64,000 nucleotides of DNA from Anaerolineae bacterium. Its GTDB lineage: Bacteria > Chloroflexota > Anaerolineae > Promineifilales > Promineifilaceae. Both the position numbers and the translations under genes were made by a program. The notes under the pieces are model-generated. The model did not search any database. It had not been told where the DNA came from and saw only the letters and a list, made by a program, of their open reading frames with translations. This document shows, piece by piece, positions 26,896 to 36,981 of this stretch. The DNA lies in NCBI GenBank assembly GCA_028277515.1, contig JANQGC010000091.1, forward strand, positions 13,478 through 77,477, written 5' to 3'. Each line of letters starts with the position of its first letter. Position 1 is the stretch's first letter.

Positions 26896-28674
26896 TTAAA
26901 ACAGACCGACAACCTGACCGTCTTCATCAACATCCACATTCATATAGGCCGGTTTACTTCCTAAGCCGGGCATTGTGCGCATTTCACCAAGCAATGGATA
27001 GATAAACCCGGCGCCCACTGAAGCGCGCGCTTCCCGAACGGTCAGTTTATATCCGGATGGCGCGTTTTTGAGGGATGGATCGTGGCTAATGCTCAAGTGG
27101 GTCTTCGCCATGCAAATCGGTAAATTGCCAAAGCCATTGGCTTCATAAGACTTAATTTGGCGTTCTGCCAGGGATTCATAGACAACTTCACCGGCCTGGT
27201 AAATATCCTTGGCGATTATTTCAATTTTTTCTTTAATTGATTGATCAAGATCGTAAAGGAATTTGAAATCTGATGGTTTTTCACAGGCTGCGACAACAGC
27301 TTCTGCTAATTCTACAGAACCATCTCCACCATTCGTCCAATGGTCGGTCATGACAGCGGTTTCTGCGCCGGCCTCAATCGACGCCTGGCGAATCAACTCG
27401 ATCTCCGCATCCGTATCTTCGGTGAACTTATTGATTGCTACCACGACTGGAATACCAAATCGCCTGGCATTTTTTATGTGGACGCGCAAATTGTCCAAGC
27501 CGGCTTCTAACAGATCCAGATTTTCTTCTTTATATGCTTGATCTAATGGCCTTCCGGGAACGACACGCGGTCCACCGCCATGCATTTTCAGCGCTCGAAT
27601 GGTTGCTACCAAAACGACTGTATCCGGAATGAGGCCAGAATAGCGGCACTTTATATTAAAGAATTTTTCCATTCCAATGTCGGCTCCGAATCCGGATTCT
27701 GTGACAATATAGTCACCAAGATGCATGGCTACCTGGTCGGCGAGAATGGAGGAATTTCCATGGGCGATGTTGGCAAATGGGCCAGCATGAACAAATGCGG
27801 GCTGTCCTTCAAGGGTCTGCATCAGATTTGGATGAAGCGCATCTTTCATAAGCACAGTTGCCGCGCCGGCGACTTGTAGATCTTCCAGGGTGATTGGTTT
27901 TCTGGAATTGCTGCTGCCAATCACAACACGGCCGAGTCGCTCGCGTAAATCCTTTAATGCCGATTTGAAATCGTGGCCGCTGACCAGGGCCAGAATAGCC
28001 ATAATTTCGCTGGCCACGGTGATATCAAATCCCGTCTCACGCGGACGGCCGTCCCATTTTCCACCTAAACCAGTAATGACCTTGCGCAAAGAGCGGTCAT
28101 TGACGTCCATTATCCGGTTCCAGGTAAGGCTATATGGATCGATATCCAGTCTTTCCAAACCCATATCCGCTAATTTTGCATCACTGAGACGGCTTTCGTG
28201 GAAAATTCGGGCGTCAATGGCCGCGCTTACTAAATTGTGTGCTGCTGTGATAGCATGGATATCGCCAGTCAGGTGAAGATTAAAATCTTCCATTGGTATG
28301 ACCTGGCTGTAGCCGCCACCGGCAGCTCCGCCTTTAATGCCGAAGGTTGGACCCATGCTTGGCTGGCGAATACAGGCAATTGGTTTTTTACCGATAATGC
28401 CCAAGCCTTGAACCAAACCGACGGTTGTGGTGGTTTTTCCCTCACCAAGTGGGGTTGGAGTAATTGCAGTTACATCGATATACTTACCTCGTGGCCGGTC
28501 GGCGATCTTAGGCATGACATCAAGATTAACCTTGGCTTTATATTTGCCATACAGGATTAGATCGTCTTGATCCAGCTCGAGCTGTTCGGCAATTTCCATA
28601 ATTGGTTTAGCCGTCGCTGCCTGGGCGATATCCAGGTCGGACGGTACGGGAAATAATCTTTTTGGGGAACTCAT
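26896..28674 (-). CDS. fhs: Formate-tetrahydrofolate ligase
   Basis: The 592-residue protein has the ATP-binding loop [18 protein letters not shown] (about 73-90), the [20 protein letters not shown] segment, [19 protein letters not shown] near 340, [13 protein letters not shown] and the C-terminal [15 protein letters not shown]. It activates formate on tetrahydrofolate at the expense of ATP and feeds one-carbon units to purine synthesis or the methyl branch of the Wood-Ljungdahl pathway. No other pathway genes are adjacent. AGGAG lies six bases before the ATG, and a strong hairpin follows the stop. Confidence 0.96.
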   Translation of the reverse strand: MSSPKRLFPVPSDLDIAQAATAKPIMEIAEQLELDQDDLILYGKYKAKVNLDVMPKIADRPRGKYIDVTAITPTPLGEGKTTTTVGLVQGLGIIGKKPIACIRQPSMGPTFGIKGGAAGGGYSQVIPMEDFNLHLTGDIHAITAAHNLVSAAIDARIFHESRLSDAKLADMGLERLDIDPYSLTWNRIMDVNDRSLRKVITGLGGKWDGRPRETGFDITVASEIMAILALVSGHDFKSALKDLRERLGRVVIGSSNSRKPITLEDLQVAGAATVLMKDALHPNLMQTLEGQPAFVHAGPFANIAHGNSSILADQVAMHLGDYIVTESGFGADIGMEKFFNIKCRYSGLIPDTVVLVATIRALKMHGGGPRVVPGRPLDQAYKEENLDLLEAGLDNLRVHIKNARRFGIPVVVAINKFTEDTDAEIELIRQASIEAGAETAVMTDHWTNGGDGSVELAEAVVAACEKPSDFKFLYDLDQSIKEKIEIIAKDIYQAGEVVYESLAERQIKSYEANGFGNLPICMAKTHLSISHDPSLKNAPSGYKLTVREARASVGAGFIYPLLGEMRTMPGLGSKPAYMNVDVDEDGQVVGLF

Positions 28675-28862
28675 TTTGACTCCTGTTTTCAGGTACTAAC
28701 CAGTAATGTAATAAATATTAAATCAGGCCGAACTCCAAGAAGCCGCCAGATGAATATGAGGAGTTTGCGGATTGCTTTTTTCAAGGGGTGGCTACAATTG
28801 GTTGTTCGGGTGCGGAAATTTAAGCGGATTTTACTTTTCCTTTTGTACGAAGGCAAGGATCT

Positions 28863-29750
28863 TCATGGACGGACGATAAGTACGGCGCAATCTGTGCTAT
28901 GCAGCACCTTTTCAGTCACGCTGCCGTATATCCAGCGGCGCAGTCCAGAGTGACCATGGGTCGTCATGCTGATTAAATCTACCTTATTTTCACCAGCAAA
29001 ATCCAAAATTTTGGCATGGACTTGACCTTTGAGAACAGCGCTCTGGACTTTCAAGCCTTCTAGTTTGTTAATTCTTATTAGGTCCCGTAAATATGTTTCC
29101 GCTTGTTTAAATACTTGTTCATCAATTGTTTGATCATCTTGCAATTCAATATTTTCAGGGATGATGTTTTCATCAAGCCCAGAATCGGAAACAACACGCA
29201 GCAGAGTGACTTCTGAGGAGAAGGCATTGGCCAAAGCGAAACCAGGCCTGATCGCTTTTTCGGCCAATAAAGAACCATCTAAGGTGATAAGGATGTGATT
29301 TATTGACTCCCCTTTATGGACTATCAACACAGGACAAGGGGCATTGCTCAAGACGCGAGATGTTACACTGCCGAGGATCCACCGAGAAAGTCCGGTTCGG
29401 CCGTGGGTAGACATGATAATTAAGTCTACACGTTCAGAATTAGCAATGTCGACGATGACCCCCGCCCGGTCACCGCTGACGACGATGGTACGAATGGGGC
29501 ACGGCCAGGCGCTCAATCTTTGTTTAACTTCCCGCAGGTAATCGGCCGATTCTCCATGCATAGGCGCCTGTTGATCCTGGGTCCAGCTATATTCATGTTC
29601 TGGACTTAAAGGAATACCGGCGCTGCTGTAAGCAGGCACGCGGATCAAAATGATCTCGCCATTTGACCACCTGGCCAGTTTCAACGCCGGTTCTAACGCT
29701 TGTTCTGCTAAAGTTGATCCATCCAGAGGGACAAGAATCTTTTCAAACAT
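28863..29750 (-). CDS. Tandem universal stress protein (two UspA domains)
   Basis: The 295-residue protein has two UspA domains (about 1-145 and 150-295). Each ends with the ATP-binding pattern GxxGxxxxxxGSVxxxVL: STHGRTGLSRWILGSVTSRVL and TTHGHSGLRRWIYGSVTEKVL, followed by CPVLIV and CAVLIV. Such proteins bind ATP and modulate stress survival or partner enzymes. The gene is six bases downstream of the oxidoreductase gamma subunit on the same strand, so it is likely co-transcribed with the 2-oxoacid oxidoreductase operon. Confidence 0.9.
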   Translation of the reverse strand: MFEKILVPLDGSTLAEQALEPALKLARWSNGEIILIRVPAYSSAGIPLSPEHEYSWTQDQQAPMHGESADYLREVKQRLSAWPCPIRTIVVSGDRAGVIVDIANSERVDLIIMSTHGRTGLSRWILGSVTSRVLSNAPCPVLIVHKGESINHILITLDGSLLAEKAIRPGFALANAFSSEVTLLRVVSDSGLDENIIPENIELQDDQTIDEQVFKQAETYLRDLIRINKLEGLKVQSAVLKGQVHAKILDFAGENKVDLISMTTHGHSGLRRWIYGSVTEKVLHSTDCAVLIVRP

Positions 29751-29756
29751 AACGAC

Positions 29757-30305
29757 CTAAATTGTGACTTTTGATCCGATTTCAAATCCTTTACGTAATA
29801 CTTGTAAATTATTATCCAACAGATGTGCTATTTTGTCAGGCAGATGGTCCCGCAAGGATTGTTCAACTGCTTCTAAGGGTAAGATGGGGCGTCGTCCAAT
29901 CATAGCTCCTAACACGGCCATGTTCATCATTTTTGCCAAACCAAATTCCTCAGCAATGCTATTGGCAGGGACGTCAATTTGCTCAATGTCGTGGCGCAAC
30001 GTCCGTTCTGAGATGATAGAGCTGTTGGTTACTAGCAGGCCGCCCTCCAGGACCAATGGCTCATATTTTTCAAACGAAGGTCCGTTAAAAACCAGGGCAA
30101 TATTTGGCCGACTGACAACAGGTGCCCCTATGGGTTGGTCTGAAATGATCACTGTGCAGTGAGCTGTTCCTCCGCGCATTTCCGGACCATAGGAAGGAAA
30201 CCAGGTTACATGACGGCCGTGATCCATAGCAGCATATGCCAGGAGTTGTCCAGCAAAAAGGGCACCCTGTCCTCCAAAACCTGAAAAAATAATTGATGTT
30301 TCCAT
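29757..30305 (-). CDS. 2-oxoacid:ferredoxin oxidoreductase, gamma subunit
   Basis: The 182-residue protein matches the gamma domain of pyruvate/2-oxoacid ferredoxin oxidoreductases: GFGGQGALFAGQLLAYAAM near the N terminus, then WFPSYGPEMRGGTAHCTVIISD and NMAVLGAMIGRRPILPLE. With the alpha, beta and ferredoxin-like subunits it would oxidise a 2-oxoacid to acyl-CoA, reducing ferredoxin. Here it is separated from alpha and beta by an aminotransferase gene and a small hairpin. The subunit set (separate gamma, alpha, beta, delta) and the alpha type point to branched-chain 2-oxoacids or 2-oxoglutarate. Confidence 0.9.
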   Translation of the reverse strand: METSIIFSGFGGQGALFAGQLLAYAAMDHGRHVTWFPSYGPEMRGGTAHCTVIISDQPIGAPVVSRPNIALVFNGPSFEKYEPLVLEGGLLVTNSSIISERTLRHDIEQIDVPANSIAEEFGLAKMMNMAVLGAMIGRRPILPLEAVEQSLRDHLPDKIAHLLDNNLQVLRKGFEIGSKVTI

Positions 30306-30333
30306 AATTATACCCCTATAAACTTGTTTGAAA

Positions 30334-30361
30334 GAAGCCGGTTCTTCCGAAAACCGGCTTC
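30334..30361 (-). terminator. Intergenic hairpin between aminotransferase and gamma subunit
   Basis: A perfect ten-base-pair stem GAAGCCGGTT/AACCGGCTTC with an eight-base loop. The T tract after it is poor (TTTC), so it may be a weak terminator or an mRNA-stabilising hairpin within the operon. Confidence 0.45.
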
Positions 30362-30370
30362 ATATTGCGA

Positions 30371-31639
30371 TTAAGCCGATATTAATTGCGGTTCATCATG
30401 TTGTCCCAATTCAGCAATCAAGACATCCGCCAAACGCCTGATCCCAATTTCGATATCTTCCGGCTGCGCGTTTGAAAAATTAAGCCGGAATGTATTGTTA
30501 CCCGTACCGTCGGGATTAAATGCAGAACCGGGCACAAAGGCCACTTTATATTCAATGGCCTTAGCCATGAGATCGATGGCATCAATTTCTCGCGGTAAGG
30601 TGACCCAAAGGAATAAACCGCCCCTCGGCCGTGTCCAATGGACCTCTGGTGGAAAATATTGATCAAGGGCTTGCAGCATGATGTCTCTCCGGTAACTATA
30701 AACCTGACGGATCAGTTTTACGTGTTCCTTTAAGAAGTCACCTTTCAATAGCTCATAAGCTGTCATTTGTATGAATGTACTGGTATGCAAATCCATACCT
30801 TGTTTGGCCATGACACAGCGGCTTACAACATCGGTTGGGGCGACTATCCAGGCCAGTCGCAGCCCAGGGGCTAATGTTTTGGAAAATGTACTGGTGTAAA
30901 TGACGTTACCTTGCATGAATCCATGCCCATTGCTGTAATTTTGCCGGTTCTTGTGCATTTGAGCATCCAACACAACAAGTGGGGGAATATGCTCTCCTTC
31001 AAATCGAAGTTCGCCATAAGGGTCATCTTCAATGATGGGAACACCATACCTGTCGGCGATTTCGATCAATTTTAGACGGCGTTCAAGCGAAAGTGTCACG
31101 CCTCCGGGGTTCTGGAAGTTTGGCAGGATATACATAAATTTTGGTCCACCACAAAGAGCCTCCTCCAAAAGTTCAACCATCAGCCCATCATTATCAATAG
31201 GAACAGAGGTATACTCAGCCTGGTAAGCACGCCAGGCTTGCAGTGCGCCTAAATAGGTTGGCTTTTCGGTGAGGATGAGGTCGCCTGGGTTGATTAATAC
31301 TTTGCCAATGAGGTCTAAAGCCTGCTGTGACCCGCTGGTAATCAACACATTTTCAGTTTCTGCCTTGATGCCATATTGGGCCATATATTCAACAATCCAT
31401 TGACGGAGAGGCATATAACCCTCCGTCGTGCTGTATTGAAGTGCTCTGCTACCATATTCACGCAGTACGCGGACGGCCGCTTCTTCAAATGCGGCAACGG
31501 GGAAGATTTCCGGTGCAGGTAAGCCCCCCGCAAATGAAATAATTTTCGGATTTTCCGTGAGTTTTAATAGTTCGCGAATCACCGAACTTTTCATACCTTG
31601 CATTCTTAATGCATAGCGGTGGTTCCAGGGAGTTGTCAT
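30371..31639 (-). CDS. PLP-dependent aminotransferase, class I (2-aminoadipate/aromatic type)
   Basis: The 422-residue protein is a fold-type I aminotransferase. It starts near KIISFAGGLPAPEIFPV and has YSTTEGYMPLRQWI, ITSGSQQALDL, the substrate/PLP segment PNFQNPGGVTL, the Asp of EDDPYGELRFEG, and the PLP lysine in STFSKTLAPGLRLAW near residue 248. This layout is that of the LysN/ARO8-like group, which transaminates 2-aminoadipate, branched or aromatic amino acids. Placed inside the 2-oxoacid oxidoreductase operon, it probably supplies the 2-oxoacid that the oxidoreductase consumes. Confidence 0.9.
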   Translation of the reverse strand: MTTPWNHRYALRMQGMKSSVIRELLKLTENPKIISFAGGLPAPEIFPVAAFEEAAVRVLREYGSRALQYSTTEGYMPLRQWIVEYMAQYGIKAETENVLITSGSQQALDLIGKVLINPGDLILTEKPTYLGALQAWRAYQAEYTSVPIDNDGLMVELLEEALCGGPKFMYILPNFQNPGGVTLSLERRLKLIEIADRYGVPIIEDDPYGELRFEGEHIPPLVVLDAQMHKNRQNYSNGHGFMQGNVIYTSTFSKTLAPGLRLAWIVAPTDVVSRCVMAKQGMDLHTSTFIQMTAYELLKGDFLKEHVKLIRQVYSYRRDIMLQALDQYFPPEVHWTRPRGGLFLWVTLPREIDAIDLMAKAIEYKVAFVPGSAFNPDGTGNNTFRLNFSNAQPEDIEIGIRRLADVLIAELGQHDEPQLISA

Positions 31640-31670
31640 GATTTTCTCCTTCAGTTTCAGCTAATTTGAC

Positions 31671-32465
31671 TTATCGGCCGCGTCTTTTCCGGCTCTCCAA
31701 TTCCGGAATCACTTTGTAATCTCCCAGAGGGAAATAAGGGATCAATTGATCGCGGACCCATTCACAGGAATCCTGCGGCGTCATATGCCAATTGGTGGGA
31801 CAGGTGGATAGCAATTCCACGATGCTAAAGCCGAGATTTTTTGTTTGGGCCTCAAAAGCGATTTTGATCGCCTTTTTAGCTTGAATGATATGCCGTGCAT
31901 CGTGCAGACTGCGCCGGACGCTGTATACGGTGCCGTCTATGCCGGCTATCATTTCAGCCATGCGCATCGGATATCCGGTGAGATTGACATCCCTGCCGAA
32001 TGGGGATGAATTGGTCTTTTGGCCAATCAAGCTGGTTGGCGCCATTTGCCCCCCGGTCATGCCGTAAATCGCATTGTTGAGGAAGATGATCGTGATTGGT
32101 TCGCCCCGCGCGGCGGCGTGAATGGTCTCAGCGATACCGATAGAGGCTAGATCCCCATCCCCTTGATAGGTGAAGACGATATTGTCTGGGTTGACACGCT
32201 TAATTCCCGTGGCCATAGCTGCTGCCCGTCCATGTGCCGCTTCACAAGAATCGACCGCAAAGTACTTATATGAAAATACGGAACAACCAACAGATGCTAC
32301 CAAAATAGAGCGGTCGATTATGCCCAGTTCATCAATCACCTCAGCTATGAGGCGGTGTGCCACGCCATGGGTGCAACCTGGACAATAATGTGTATAAACA
32401 TCAGTCAGAGCCTGCGGCGGTTGGTAGGTTATTTGTTCCACTCTCTCTTTAACGAATGTGTCCAT
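31671..32465 (-). CDS. 2-oxoacid:ferredoxin oxidoreductase, beta subunit (thiamine-binding)
   Basis: The 264-residue protein has the thiamine diphosphate motif [20 protein letters not shown] ending in [11 protein letters not shown] (about 97-137), and the CPGCTHG and VGCS cysteine segments near the N terminus. The beta subunit binds thiamine diphosphate, and in this class usually a [4Fe-4S] cluster. It overlaps the alpha gene by 17 bases, showing tight coupling. The [22 protein letters not shown] start is typical of the VorA/KorB-like type. Confidence 0.93.
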   Translation of the reverse strand: MDTFVKERVEQITYQPPQALTDVYTHYCPGCTHGVAHRLIAEVIDELGIIDRSILVASVGCSVFSYKYFAVDSCEAAHGRAAAMATGIKRVNPDNIVFTYQGDGDLASIGIAETIHAAARGEPITIIFLNNAIYGMTGGQMAPTSLIGQKTNSSPFGRDVNLTGYPMRMAEMIAGIDGTVYSVRRSLHDARHIIQAKKAIKIAFEAQTKNLGFSIVELLSTCPTNWHMTPQDSCEWVRDQLIPYFPLGDYKVIPELESRKRRGR

Positions 32466-33546
32466 TGCTGCCCTCCATCTTACTGGCCATTATTTTTTCT
32501 TGTAACAATCTGATCTGGTTGACAATCTCATCCGGCATCGGGATAGAACCTCCCATACGGCCGTAAAATTGGACCGGCAATTGCTTTCCAACCGTCTCGC
32601 GGACATCGTGAACCATTTGCCCGGCGTTCATTTCCACGACTAAGAAGCTGCGGGCCTGTTTGGCGAGTTTGCTTAGCTGTTCGTTGGGGAATGGCCAAAG
32701 GGAAATGGGACGTAATAAGCCGGCGCGAATGCCTTTTTCTCGCGCTTTTCTAACGGCCGACTTGGCGACCCGACCGGAGGTGCCAAATGCAACCAGGATG
32801 ATATCCGCATCATCCGTTTTGTGCAGTTCGTATCGAACTTCATTGTTTTTCTGGATGTTCTGTAGTTTGGTCTGTAATGTCTGGTTGTATGATTCTAATT
32901 TTTCAGCGCCAAGATGAATCGATGAGATCAGATTTGGCTGGCGATCAACTGCGCCGGTTATAGCCCATGACGGTCGATTTCTGTTGACTTCGCGCATTGG
33001 CGGCAACTCGGCCGGCTCCATCATTTGGCCAATGGCTCCATCAGCAAGGACAAAGACAATTGTTCTGTATTTTTCTGCCAAATCGAATGCCAATACGGTT
33101 AAGTCGATTGCTTCTTGAACAGTTGATGGCGCTAGAACTAGCGGACGAAAGTCCCCATGCCCTGCGGATTTGGTCACCTGATTGTAATCCGCCTGGCTGG
33201 GTTGGATATTGCCTAGTCCTGGCCCGCCACGCATCACATCAACGATAACTACCGGTACATCTGAAGCAGCAATATAGCTAAAACCTTCCTGCATCAGACT
33301 GATTCCAGGACTGCTGGATGAAGTCATCGCTCTAGCTCCGGCAGATGCGGCCCCATAAACCATGTTAATCGCGGCGACTTCACTCTCAGCCTGGAGAAAT
33401 ACACGGTCTAATTCGAGCATCCTGTGTGACATGTGCTCTAAAATTTCTGTCTGGGGCGTAATTGGATAGCCGAAGTAAGCCTCACACCCGGCACGAACGG
33501 CCGCTTCAGCAAAAGCGACATTACCTTTAATCATTTCTTTGGCCAT
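32449..33546 (-). CDS. vorB: 2-oxoacid:ferredoxin oxidoreductase, alpha subunit (VorB-like)
   Basis: The start at 33546 (MAKEMIKGN) is chosen because GGAGG lies nine bases upstream; the longer form would begin with TTG inside that region. The 365-residue protein has the pyrimidine-binding alpha features: [45 protein letters not shown], and the transketolase C-like domain from about residue 230. This matches subunit VorB of 3-methyl-2-oxobutanoate (branched-chain) oxidoreductase, although the related 2-oxoglutarate enzyme is hard to exclude. It starts one base after the ferredoxin-like gene. Confidence 0.9.
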   Translation of the reverse strand: MAKEMIKGNVAFAEAAVRAGCEAYFGYPITPQTEILEHMSHRMLELDRVFLQAESEVAAINMVYGAASAGARAMTSSSSPGISLMQEGFSYIAASDVPVVIVDVMRGGPGLGNIQPSQADYNQVTKSAGHGDFRPLVLAPSTVQEAIDLTVLAFDLAEKYRTIVFVLADGAIGQMMEPAELPPMREVNRNRPSWAITGAVDRQPNLISSIHLGAEKLESYNQTLQTKLQNIQKNNEVRYELHKTDDADIILVAFGTSGRVAKSAVRKAREKGIRAGLLRPISLWPFPNEQLSKLAKQARSFLVVEMNAGQMVHDVRETVGKQLPVQFYGRMGGSIPMPDEIVNQIRLLQEKIMASKMEGSNGHIR

Positions 33547-33547
33547 A

Positions 33548-33805
33548 TCAAGCAACCTCCATCATTTCGAGCCGCGCCTTTTTTATTGGGAGATCGCGGA
33601 AAACGATAATCGCCATATCAGGACATACAGTGGCACAAAGGGCACAGCCGGTACAAAGATGATTGGGATCGATATAGGTGGCCGGCCGATACCCATGCGA
33701 ATTCAAGCTGTCGGATAGACTGATTACCCCAGGGGGGCAGGCCGGCATGCAAAGTTGGCATCCTTTACAGCGCTGTTCATTGATTATGATACTTCCACTT
33801 GCCAT
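33548..33805 (-). CDS. Ferredoxin-type delta subunit, two [4Fe-4S] clusters
   Basis: The 85-residue protein carries two CxxCxxCxxxCP motifs ([13 protein letters not shown] and [13 protein letters not shown]), the 8Fe ferredoxin fold of the delta subunit of 2-oxoacid oxidoreductases. It passes electrons from the catalytic clusters to free ferredoxin. The start at 33805 (MASGSI) is chosen because GGAGG stands eight bases upstream. It is the first gene of the operon delta-alpha-beta-aminotransferase-gamma-usp. Confidence 0.92.
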   Translation of the reverse strand: MASGSIIINEQRCKGCQLCMPACPPGVISLSDSLNSHGYRPATYIDPNHLCTGCALCATVCPDMAIIVFRDLPIKKARLEMMEVA

Positions 33806-34368
33806 ACGAGGTTCCTCCATCTAATGAAATTGGAAAATAGTGGTTTGTAAATTCTGAGACGAATGGGGTACTGGCTCACCATTAAAAAAAGCTAGTGGAC
33901 CTGGGAAACAAGATTAAGTTGTGGGAATCAAGCTGTCTTGTAGCGATCCCAACCCCATAAGCCCCATATTGTCAACGTGCAACAGTATGGAAACTGATAA
34001 AATTGACTCAATTTCAGTATGCCAAATTTTTGCCCGAAACTACAGTGACAAAAGACATATTGTTTTGCGTAGAATGTCATGATTTGTCAGGAATAGTTAA
34101 TATAATTCACTATAATGATCGTAAAAGTTAATTAAGTTAATCGATTCTGTATTTTTGATTACCCACTCTGTTCTAGGATATTTACTTAGATAAAAAATGA
34201 AAATAACCAGAAAATGGATCAAATTGGCAAGGAAAATGCTGCAATGTGATAGATGTCAGGCTGAAAGGTTACATTCTTCACTGTTTTGCAAGCAAACAAT
34301 CATTAAACTAAGAGTAAAATACAAACCATTGCCGTGAGAGCATTCGCGGTAAAAGTGAGGATAGGTCA
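33806..34368. other. Divergent intergenic region (563 bases)
   Basis: This A+T-rich gap lies between the divergent oxidoreductase operon and the alanine dehydrogenase gene, and must contain both promoters. A possible plus-strand promoter is TTGCAA at 34286-34291 with TAAGAG at 34309-34314 (17-base spacing), but the -10 is weak. I see no reading frame, RNA gene or strong hairpin in it. Confidence 0.4.
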
Positions 34369-35499
34369 ATGGAGTTTGGTGTTCCTAAAGAATTACGGAC
34401 TTTTCAAAGCGAAGCCAGGGTTGGCTTAACACCGGGCGGTGTTAGGGGCCTGGTGCGGGCTGGTCATACGGTGTACGTACAAAAGGAGGCCGGCAAAGGA
34501 GCAGGCTTTGCGGATGAAGAATATGAAAAGGCTGGGGGCAAAATTGTTTATTCGACAGCAGAGGCATACGGTCGATCGGATATCGTCGTCAAAGTAGCTC
34601 GTCCTGTCGAAGAGGAATACAAACACTTTCGTCCCAGTCAAACAATTTTTTCCTTTTTACATTTGCAATCGGCTTCGCTTGATTTACATGAAGCGTTGGT
34701 CGAACAGAATATAACCGCGATTGCCCATGAAATGATTCAAGATAAAAACGGCTTTTTCCCGATATTATTGCCCATGAGTGAAGTTGTAGGCCGCTTGTCA
34801 CCGATAATTGCCGGTCAATTACTCATGAATATAAACGGTGGTAGAGGCACCTTGTTGAGTGGAATACCAGGCGTAACGCGCGGCTCAGTAACGATTCTTG
34901 GCGCCGGGATTTTGGGCAGCAATGCAGCCCGCGCCTTTTTAGGAATTGGCGCACAAGTCATTGTTTTAGATAAAAAGATGAGTCCCTTGGTCAGACTCGA
35001 TGCCCTTTTGGATGGGCGCATTACTACTATGATGGCCACGCGAACGAATCTTGAACGCATAACCCAATTCACCGATGTATTTATTGGCGCGATTCAGCAG
35101 CCGGGTAGGCGGACCGAACAGATGGTTTCCAGGGGAATGGTACGAAGCATGCGACCAGGATCGGTTATCATTGACTTTTCAATTGACGATGGCGGGTGTG
35201 TAGAAACAAGCCGGCCGACAACACTGATGGATCCCATATATGTTGCTGAAGAAGTTGTTCATTACTGTGTGCCTAATGCACCGGCAGCGGTAGCCCGCAC
35301 GACCAGCTACGGATTAACAAATGCATTGCTTCCATATTTAAAATTGATCGGACAGATTGGGTTAATCGGTATGTTAAATCAAGAGCCGGGATTCGCCCAC
35401 GGCGTTAACTTATATCAAGGTAAAAAATCTCACCCACAGATCGAGGCGGCCAGGGAAAAAGTGCAGGGCAATCGTTTAAATTGGGGAGGTGCCGAATGA
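34369..35499 (+). CDS. ald: Alanine dehydrogenase-family protein
   Basis: The 376-residue protein follows alanine dehydrogenase along its whole length: FGVPKELRTFQSEARVGLTPGGV at the start, the substrate lysine in VVKVARPVEEE (about 74), FSFLHLQS, HEMIQDKNGFFPILLPMSEVVGRLS, the NAD-binding GAGILGSNAARAFLGIGA (about 176-193), and DFSIDDGGCVETSRPTT with the catalytic Asp. It interconverts alanine and pyruvate with NAD and ammonia. GAGGAT stands seven bases upstream of the ATG. The CoA-transferase gene overlaps its stop by four bases (ATGA), linking the two in one operon. Confidence 0.85.
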   Translation: MEFGVPKELRTFQSEARVGLTPGGVRGLVRAGHTVYVQKEAGKGAGFADEEYEKAGGKIVYSTAEAYGRSDIVVKVARPVEEEYKHFRPSQTIFSFLHLQSASLDLHEALVEQNITAIAHEMIQDKNGFFPILLPMSEVVGRLSPIIAGQLLMNINGGRGTLLSGIPGVTRGSVTILGAGILGSNAARAFLGIGAQVIVLDKKMSPLVRLDALLDGRITTMMATRTNLERITQFTDVFIGAIQQPGRRTEQMVSRGMVRSMRPGSVIIDFSIDDGGCVETSRPTTLMDPIYVAEEVVHYCVPNAPAAVARTTSYGLTNALLPYLKLIGQIGLIGMLNQEPGFAHGVNLYQGKKSHPQIEAAREKVQGNRLNWGGAE

Positions 35500-36791
35500 G
35501 TTGGCAATCTATCTATAAGAGCAAGGTAACCGATGTGGATACGGCGCTCGGAGCTATTAAATCCCATGACAGGATATATTTGGGAGGCGGAGCGGGTGTT
35601 CCCAAAGTTTTAGTTGCCGGACTCACCCGACGCGCTGGCGATGTACGCAATGTTGAGATTACCCATATTTTGACATTTGCTGATGCTCCTTATGTGGACC
35701 CGGAACACAGCGATTCTTTTCGTGTCAATGCCTTATTTATCGGCAGGAATGTAAGAAAAGCGGTGCAGCAAGGCCGAGCGGATTTCACACCCATATTTTT
35801 GTCTGAAATCCCCTCCCTTTTTCGTGATGGTACTTTGCCCCTGGATGCTGCTCTCATCTCCGTTACTCCTCCTGATGAGCACGGATTTTGCAGCTTCGGT
35901 GTGGAGATTGGTACCACAAAACCGGCAGCCGAAGAAGCACGCATCGTCATTGCTGAAATAAACCATCAAATGCCCCGTACATTTGGCGATAGTTTCATTC
36001 ATGTCAGCCGGCTTTCACACATCGTTGAGGTTGATTATCCATTACCTGAAGTGCCTGCTGGCGGAACCTCCGATCTTCATTTGCAAGTTGGCCAGCATAT
36101 AGCAGAAATGATTCCCAACGGAGCAACATTGCAACTCGGCATTGGCAATATCCCCGATGCGGTTCTCAATAATTTGGGTAACCATCGCGATCTGGGTATC
36201 CATACAGAATTATTTTCTGATGGCGTCATTGATATGGTTGAGGCCGGAGTCATAAGTTGTGGCCGAAAATCATTTCATCCCGGAAAAATTGTGTCCGGTT
36301 TTCTTTTTGGTAGTAAACGTCTGTATAATTTTGTAGATAACAATCCTTTAATTGAAATGCATCCGACCGACTATGTTAATGATCCGTTCAATATTGCCCA
36401 GAATGAAAAGATGGTTGCTATTAACTCCGCACTGCAAATAGATTTAACAGGCCAGGTCAATGCTGATTCAATTGGGTCGCGATTATATAGTGGCGTTGGC
36501 GGACAAGTTGATTTTATTCGCGGGGCTGGAAGATCGAAAGGAGGGCTGCCAATTGTCGCTTTTCTGTCAACGGCTAAAGGTGATAGTGTCAGCCGAATTG
36601 TGCCAACTCTCTATGAAGGATCGGGGGTTGTAACCACTAGAAACGACGTTCATTACGTCGTCACTGAATATGGAGTGGCTAAACTTCATGGCAAGACAAT
36701 TCGCGAACGAGCCAGAGCGTTGATCCACATTGCACATCCGCAGTTTCGAGAAGAATTAACGTACGCCGCCAAAAAGTTAGAATACTTGTAG
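35496..36791 (+). CDS. Acetyl-CoA hydrolase/CoA-transferase (4-hydroxybutyrate CoA-transferase type)
   Basis: I start it at 35496, where ATG overlaps the preceding stop as ATGA and a GGAGG lies eight bases upstream. The 431-residue protein has the two NagB-like domains of this CoA-transferase class: the GGGAGVP oxyanion-type loop near residue 27, QLGIGNIPDAV, FSDGVIDMVEAGV, GVGGQVDFIRGA, and the catalytic glutamate in YVVTEYGVAKLHG. Enzymes of this class exchange CoA between acetyl-CoA and acids such as 4-hydroxybutyrate or succinate. Next to alanine dehydrogenase and divergent from the 2-oxoacid oxidoreductase, it could convert acyl-CoA products to acids. Confidence 0.88.
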   Translation: MSWQSIYKSKVTDVDTALGAIKSHDRIYLGGGAGVPKVLVAGLTRRAGDVRNVEITHILTFADAPYVDPEHSDSFRVNALFIGRNVRKAVQQGRADFTPIFLSEIPSLFRDGTLPLDAALISVTPPDEHGFCSFGVEIGTTKPAAEEARIVIAEINHQMPRTFGDSFIHVSRLSHIVEVDYPLPEVPAGGTSDLHLQVGQHIAEMIPNGATLQLGIGNIPDAVLNNLGNHRDLGIHTELFSDGVIDMVEAGVISCGRKSFHPGKIVSGFLFGSKRLYNFVDNNPLIEMHPTDYVNDPFNIAQNEKMVAINSALQIDLTGQVNADSIGSRLYSGVGGQVDFIRGAGRSKGGLPIVAFLSTAKGDSVSRIVPTLYEGSGVVTTRNDVHYVVTEYGVAKLHGKTIRERARALIHIAHPQFREELTYAAKKLEYL

Positions 36792-36795
36792 CCAT

Positions 36796-36825
36796 TTGAC
36801 CACACTTTACCCGATAAGCTATAAT
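36796..36825 (+). promoter_or_regulatory. Sigma-70 promoter of the rpmH operon
   Basis: TTGACC at 36796-36801 and a perfect TATAAT at 36820-36825 with an 18-base spacer, directly upstream of the rpmH leader. Confidence 0.65.
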
Positions 36826-36942
36826 TCAATGTCGTTCATCTGTTGAGCACAACTTTTTGAATTGCAATTCGTATTTACAGTGAGGGTAGGTGCTGATTAG
36901 TCGTTTTTGACCAATTGGCCCACGTTCTCATAAGATTTATTT

Positions 36943-36968
36943 CCAGGGCTGTATGCCCTGGTTTTTTT
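36943..36968 (+). promoter_or_regulatory. Terminator-like hairpin in the rpmH leader
   Basis: CCAGGGC (36943-36949) pairs perfectly with GCCCTGG (36955-36961) around a five-base loop, followed by seven T. It lies between the rpmH promoter and its ribosome site (AGGAG at 36969-36973), about 110 bases after the predicted start point. It is the form expected of a transcription attenuator. Confidence 0.65.
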
Positions 36969-36981
36969 AGGAGTATCATAC

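Noticed and set aside
28675..28862. Tetrahydrofolate riboswitch in front of fhs
   Set aside because: The region upstream of the fhs start was compared with the THF riboswitch consensus from memory; no match was found, only a normal AGGAG.
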